Positions 6,344-9,294 of a stretch of 9,294 bases of DNA are shown in pieces. The DNA is taken from positions 1 through 9,294 of the forward strand of contig DDVH01000034.1 in NCBI GenBank assembly GCA_002345215.1, written 5' to 3'. Both the position numbers and the translations under genes were made by a program. Numbering within the stretch: the stretch's first letter is position 1; each line of letters begins with the position of its first letter. A model generated the notes under the pieces. The model searched no databases, was not told where the DNA came from, and saw only the letters and a list, made by a program, of their open reading frames with translations. Origin of the DNA: Anaerolineales bacterium UBA2317. Its GTDB lineage: Bacteria; Chloroflexota; Anaerolineae; Anaerolineales; Villigracilaceae.

Positions 6344-8731
6344 ATGCGTGAATGGTCTCTGCGCGCTGGCGACCCGCTCTACCTCACCCTCGCCGCCGAT
6401 GCGCGCCTTACAAAAACAAATTACGTCAACGACCATATCTGGGAAGTCGAAATCGGGAGTAACGACCCAGAACGGTCTGCCGTTGGCTTATATACCAACT
6501 TCGGTTTACGTGCGCGTTCCATGCGCATTTTTTTACGCTTCACCGAAGGCAACAGCATCATTACAGACCCAAACACTTTTGTCGGCAAACCGACACTAAA
6601 ACGTTTCTATCCAAACTTCCTAACGCTCGAATTTGTTCCCTTTGAAAACTTACAAGTCAGCACCGATTTTTGGATTCCAGAATCAAATGCAGTAGCAGGG
6701 CGCGTTACCATTGTTAACAAAACCAACGCAGTTCGTCAAATCAAACTCGAAGTATGTGCCACGCTTGCACATCTCAATGGGCAATCCATCGTCCCCACAC
6801 AACAACAATTAGTAAACATATTAGCAGGTCAAACCAGCGGAATTGCCCCTGTGATTTTTATGACTGGCGGTCCCAAACATGGACCTGGTCCTCATAATTC
6901 GCTTCTTCTTGACCTTGAACTTGGTCCGGGTGCCACTCGAATTTTATCTTTCGCCGAAGCCGCTCGCGACTCTATCCCCGAAGCATTTGACCTAGCCCGC
7001 AAAACCGCCGCACGCTCATGGAATGCAGAACTTGCTCGCATTCAAATGACAGATACAAGTCAAATCTTAGACATTCGCACTGGTGATAATGATTGGGATG
7101 CGGCGTTGGCAATGAGTCAAAGAACTGCAAATGCATTGTTTGTAAATAATGGCAATCATTTACCACATGCCTCATTTGTGCAATCACGTCACACAGACCA
7201 AGGCTTTTCACACGCCGGCGATGGCACAGATTATCCACCCGCATGGAACGGTCAATTCGCATTAGATGCTTATTATCTATCTAGTGTTTTGCATGGCACA
7301 CCACAAATCACCAAAAATCTTTTGCTCAATTTTTTATCTACACAAGATGAAGATGGCGAAGTGGATGGCAAGCCTGGGTTAGCGGGTCAACGTGGGAAAT
7401 TTATTTGCATGCCAATACTTTCAAGCTTAGCTTGGAAATATTACCAAACCACAGGTGATGAAAACTTTTTAGCAGAAGTATTTCCAAAATTAATTAAATT
7501 TTTCTGGGCATGGTTTGCTGGAATTCATGATAGAAATCGTGATGGCATTCCAGAATGGGACCATGTTTTACAAACAGGGTTTGAAGATAATCCATTATTT
7601 GATGTATGGAATCCATGGTCACAAGGTTTGGATGTTTCGTATGTGCATAGCCCGGCACTTGAATCAATGCTGTATAAAGAAGCCCAAACTTTAACAAAGA
7701 TTGCAAACAAACTTGGTAAACCAAATGAAGAGACGGCATTAATCCAAGCGCAGGCTGAAAAAATAAAAGAATCGCTTGAAGCAGGTTGGAATGCTCGCAC
7801 TAGTTTTTATTCGTACCGTGATAGAGAAACCGGTGAGATGACGGCCGGCAAAATCATCGCCAAGAAAAAAGGTGATGGCAATATGAAACCCAAGTTTGAG
7901 TCGGGGGCTGGAGTCAGGTTGCTGATTGAGATTCAGACCAAAAGTCCAGCAGCGAAGCGACCAGAAGTTATCATCAGTGAATTTTTTGCAAAGAATGCCA
8001 AAGGCGAATCCGAAACCATTGCAGGGCATCAATTTCAATGGCGCACCGGCGGACTGGTTGCAACGAGTCAAAAAATATTTAAAAAAATTGGCAGAGTCAC
8101 AGTCACAGGTTTGGAATTCAATGACAAAATCAATGTCAAAGTTGTGGATACGACCGGCGAAGATATTACGTTGGGCTTGCCATTGTGGGCTGGTGTATTA
8201 GAAAAACAACGCGCGTATGCATTGGTTGGAAGAAATATTATGACGGCTGAACGATTCGATAGACCGTTTGGTTTGCCATTGCTACCTTATACATTGAATA
8301 AAGAATCTGAATCGGTTTCATTGAGCGTCAGTTTGCCGTGGAACACAATGATTGCAGAAGGTTTGTTGGCGTATGGCTTTCGCGCCGAAGCGACTCGATT
8401 GACTGCCCATTTGATGAATGCTGTCATTCAAAATTTAAAACAAAATAGAACTTTTTACCAACGTTATCATGCTGAAAAAGGTTCTGGTCTTGGCGAAAGA
8501 AATGCGTTGACTGGTCTTGCCCCAGTCGGTTTGTTTATGCAAACCTTGGGTGTGACGATTTATTCGGCTGAAAAAATTAAGTTAGAAGGAAAAAATCTTT
8601 TTCCATTTACAGTGACGATTAAATATAAAGGCTTGACGATTGTACGCAGTACTGAACAAACCACTGTCACATTTTCAAATGGCGAAAGTGTGATTGTGAA
8701 AGATGAATCGCCTTGTATGGTGGAGATGTAA
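6344..8731 (+). CDS. GH63 / mannosylglycerate-hydrolase-like (alpha/alpha)6 glycoside hydrolase with inserted domain
   Basis: This 795-residue protein has an N-terminal beta-sandwich region (about 1-225), opening MREWSLRAGDPLYLTLAADARL. An (alpha/alpha)6-barrel of the glucosidase/mannosylglycerate hydrolase type follows. Barrel landmarks are YPPAWNGQFALDAYYLS, DRNRDGIPEWDH (the DGIPEWD acidic loop is 400-406), ESMLYKEAQTLTKIANKLG (440 on), LPLWAGVLEKQ (about 611 on) and GLGERNALTGLAPVGLF. A small beta domain (about 745-795, LFPFTVTIKYKGLTI) closes the protein. Between FYSYRDRETGE and LPLWAG, where related enzymes are contiguous, about 110 extra beta-rich residues (about 500-608) are inserted. 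There is no signal peptide, so it is likely cytosolic. Substrate and anomeric specificity cannot be read. The ATG at 6344 is preferred over an in-frame TTG 36 nt upstream that overlaps a -35 box. The first ~700 nt use visibly more C-ending codons than the rest. Confidence 0.87.
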   Translation: MREWSLRAGDPLYLTLAADARLTKTNYVNDHIWEVEIGSNDPERSAVGLYTNFGLRARSMRIFLRFTEGNSIITDPNTFVGKPTLKRFYPNFLTLEFVPFENLQVSTDFWIPESNAVAGRVTIVNKTNAVRQIKLEVCATLAHLNGQSIVPTQQQLVNILAGQTSGIAPVIFMTGGPKHGPGPHNSLLLDLELGPGATRILSFAEAARDSIPEAFDLARKTAARSWNAELARIQMTDTSQILDIRTGDNDWDAALAMSQRTANALFVNNGNHLPHASFVQSRHTDQGFSHAGDGTDYPPAWNGQFALDAYYLSSVLHGTPQITKNLLLNFLSTQDEDGEVDGKPGLAGQRGKFICMPILSSLAWKYYQTTGDENFLAEVFPKLIKFFWAWFAGIHDRNRDGIPEWDHVLQTGFEDNPLFDVWNPWSQGLDVSYVHSPALESMLYKEAQTLTKIANKLGKPNEETALIQAQAEKIKESLEAGWNARTSFYSYRDRETGEMTAGKIIAKKKGDGNMKPKFESGAGVRLLIEIQTKSPAAKRPEVIISEFFAKNAKGESETIAGHQFQWRTGGLVATSQKIFKKIGRVTVTGLEFNDKINVKVVDTTGEDITLGLPLWAGVLEKQRAYALVGRNIMTAERFDRPFGLPLLPYTLNKESESVSLSVSLPWNTMIAEGLLAYGFRAEATRLTAHLMNAVIQNLKQNRTFYQRYHAEKGSGLGERNALTGLAPVGLFMQTLGVTIYSAEKIKLEGKNLFPFTVTIKYKGLTIVRSTEQTTVTFSNGESVIVKDESPCMVEM

Positions 8732-8787
8732 GCCATTGATTGTCTGTTTTTATTGGTAACAAAAAATAACCTTAACTTAAAAATTTA

Positions 8788-8796
8788 TGGTATAAA
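8788..8796 (+). promoter_or_regulatory. Candidate extended -10 promoter for the antiporter gene
   Basis: TGGTATAAA (8788-8796) matches the extended -10 pattern TGnTATAAT at all but the last base. The -35 region is poor, as often with extended -10 promoters. Initiation would fall near 8803. A weak Shine-Dalgarno, AAGTGAG, lies 9 nt before the ATG at 8828. No convincing terminator was seen for the glycosidase in 8732-8787, so read-through is possible. Confidence 0.45.
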
Positions 8797-8827
8797 AATT
8801 TCTACACACTGAAGTGAGATTAACGAT

Positions 8828-9294
8828 ATGACCTATTTACTTTTCATTGTTGGATTAATTACTTTAATAGCCGGAGCCGAAATATTAGTCCGTGGAGCTT
8901 CACGCTTGGCGGCAGTTTTTGGCGTTTCACCTTTGGTCATTGGTTTGACCATTGTTGCCTTCGGGACGAGTTCACCTGAACTAGCCGTTTCTGTGCAATC
9001 GGCTTTGGCAAATCAAGCCGATATTTCTATTGGCAATGTGATTGGCTCCAATATATTCAATATTTTCTTTATCCTTGGTATAGCGGCTTTAATTCGCCCC
9101 ATTAAAATTGCAGAGCAATTGATTAAGTTAGATGCACCGATAATGGTGGGTGTTTCAGTCTTTGCTTTGGTACTCGCGTTAGATGGTTGGTTAAGCAGGC
9201 TTGAAGGCATCATCCTGATTTCGTTGTTGATTGTTTATATCATTTTCACATTATGGGCAAGCAAAAAAGAGAAAAAAGATGTGCAAGATGAATA
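8828..9294 (+). CDS. CaCA-family Na+/Ca2+ antiporter, N-terminal 155 codons (truncated by window edge)
   Basis: This is an integral inner-membrane cation antiporter that exchanges Ca2+ for Na+ or H+. The visible part translates as MTYLLFIVGLITLIAGAEIL. It contains the first alpha-repeat of the family: VIGLTIVAFGTSSPEL (37-52), with the ion-binding GTSSPE (46-51) in which Glu51 matches Glu54 of the archaeal NCX_Mj exchanger, and then SIGNVIGSNIFNIFFILG (67-84). At least four hydrophobic helices are visible. The fragment ends in the Lys-rich loop ASKKEKKDVQDE, which fits the cytosolic linker between the two inverted halves; the second alpha-repeat lies outside the window. The start ATG agrees with the short N-terminus usual for this family. 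It is related to the YrbG group. Exact ion selectivity is not determined. Confidence 0.94.
   Translation, partial: MTYLLFIVGLITLIAGAEILVRGASRLAAVFGVSPLVIGLTIVAFGTSSPELAVSVQSALANQADISIGNVIGSNIFNIFFILGIAALIRPIKIAEQLIKLDAPIMVGVSVFALVLALDGWLSRLEGIILISLLIVYIIFTLWASKKEKKDVQDE

Noticed and set aside
7739..8071. Minus-strand 110-residue reading frame
   Set aside because: It is antisense to the glycosidase, whose reading frame is continuous and conserved here; no start signal was found.
8732..8787. Terminator after the glycosidase
   Set aside because: There are AT-rich runs (TTTTTATTGG, AACAAAAAATAACC), but no stem longer than about 4 bp precedes a T run on the plus strand.

Overview
The window reads as a chromosomal segment from a moderately AT-rich bacterium, most likely Chloroflexota and probably class Anaerolineae. 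This is inference from three things: the style of the RNA polymerase beta-prime subunit (a long coiled-coil insertion), the bifunctional penicillin-binding protein (a GT51 motif ATEDKEFYSNPGFD and a Pro/Thr tail), and a zinc-ribbon/jelly-roll protein. No 16S gene or other firm taxonomic marker is present. No transposon, phage, CRISPR or tRNA is visible.

Layout. Positions 1-1648 (minus) hold the first 549 codons of rpoC, running off the left edge. It has a near-consensus promoter (TTGACG-N17-TATAAT, 1794-1822) and a leader of about 140 nt with a strong hairpin. The gene before it is not rpoB. Positions 1898-6198 (minus) hold a tight three-gene cluster, in transcription order a MaoC-type hydratase, a 1037-residue class A penicillin-binding protein, and a cytosolic-looking zinc-ribbon plus jelly-roll protein. 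At both junctions the Shine-Dalgarno sequence overlaps or abuts the upstream stop codon. Positions 6199-6343 are a compact divergent control region. Positions 6344-8731 (plus) encode a GH63/mannosylglycerate-hydrolase-like glycosidase with an extra domain inserted in its catalytic barrel. From 8828 (plus) to the right edge is the N-terminal half of a CaCA-family Na+/Ca2+ antiporter.

The most unusual structure is in the divergent region. Four GTCT cores and then five AGAC cores sit at exactly 9-bp intervals on either side of a dyad axis (6212-6296). They directly abut the Shine-Dalgarno of the MaoC-PBP operon and would lie in its predicted 5' leader. Next to it are a minus-strand TATAAT and a plus-strand TTGACC-N17-TACAAT promoter whose expected start point coincides with the ATG of the glycosidase, predicting a leaderless mRNA.

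How the genes relate: the PBP builds peptidoglycan outside the membrane. The hydratase acts on acyl-CoA thioesters in the cytoplasm and is tied to the PBP only by genetic linkage. The glycosidase has no signal peptide and probably acts on a cytosolic oligosaccharide or compatible solute. The antiporter is an inner-membrane ion transporter. No shared pathway can be demonstrated from the sequence.
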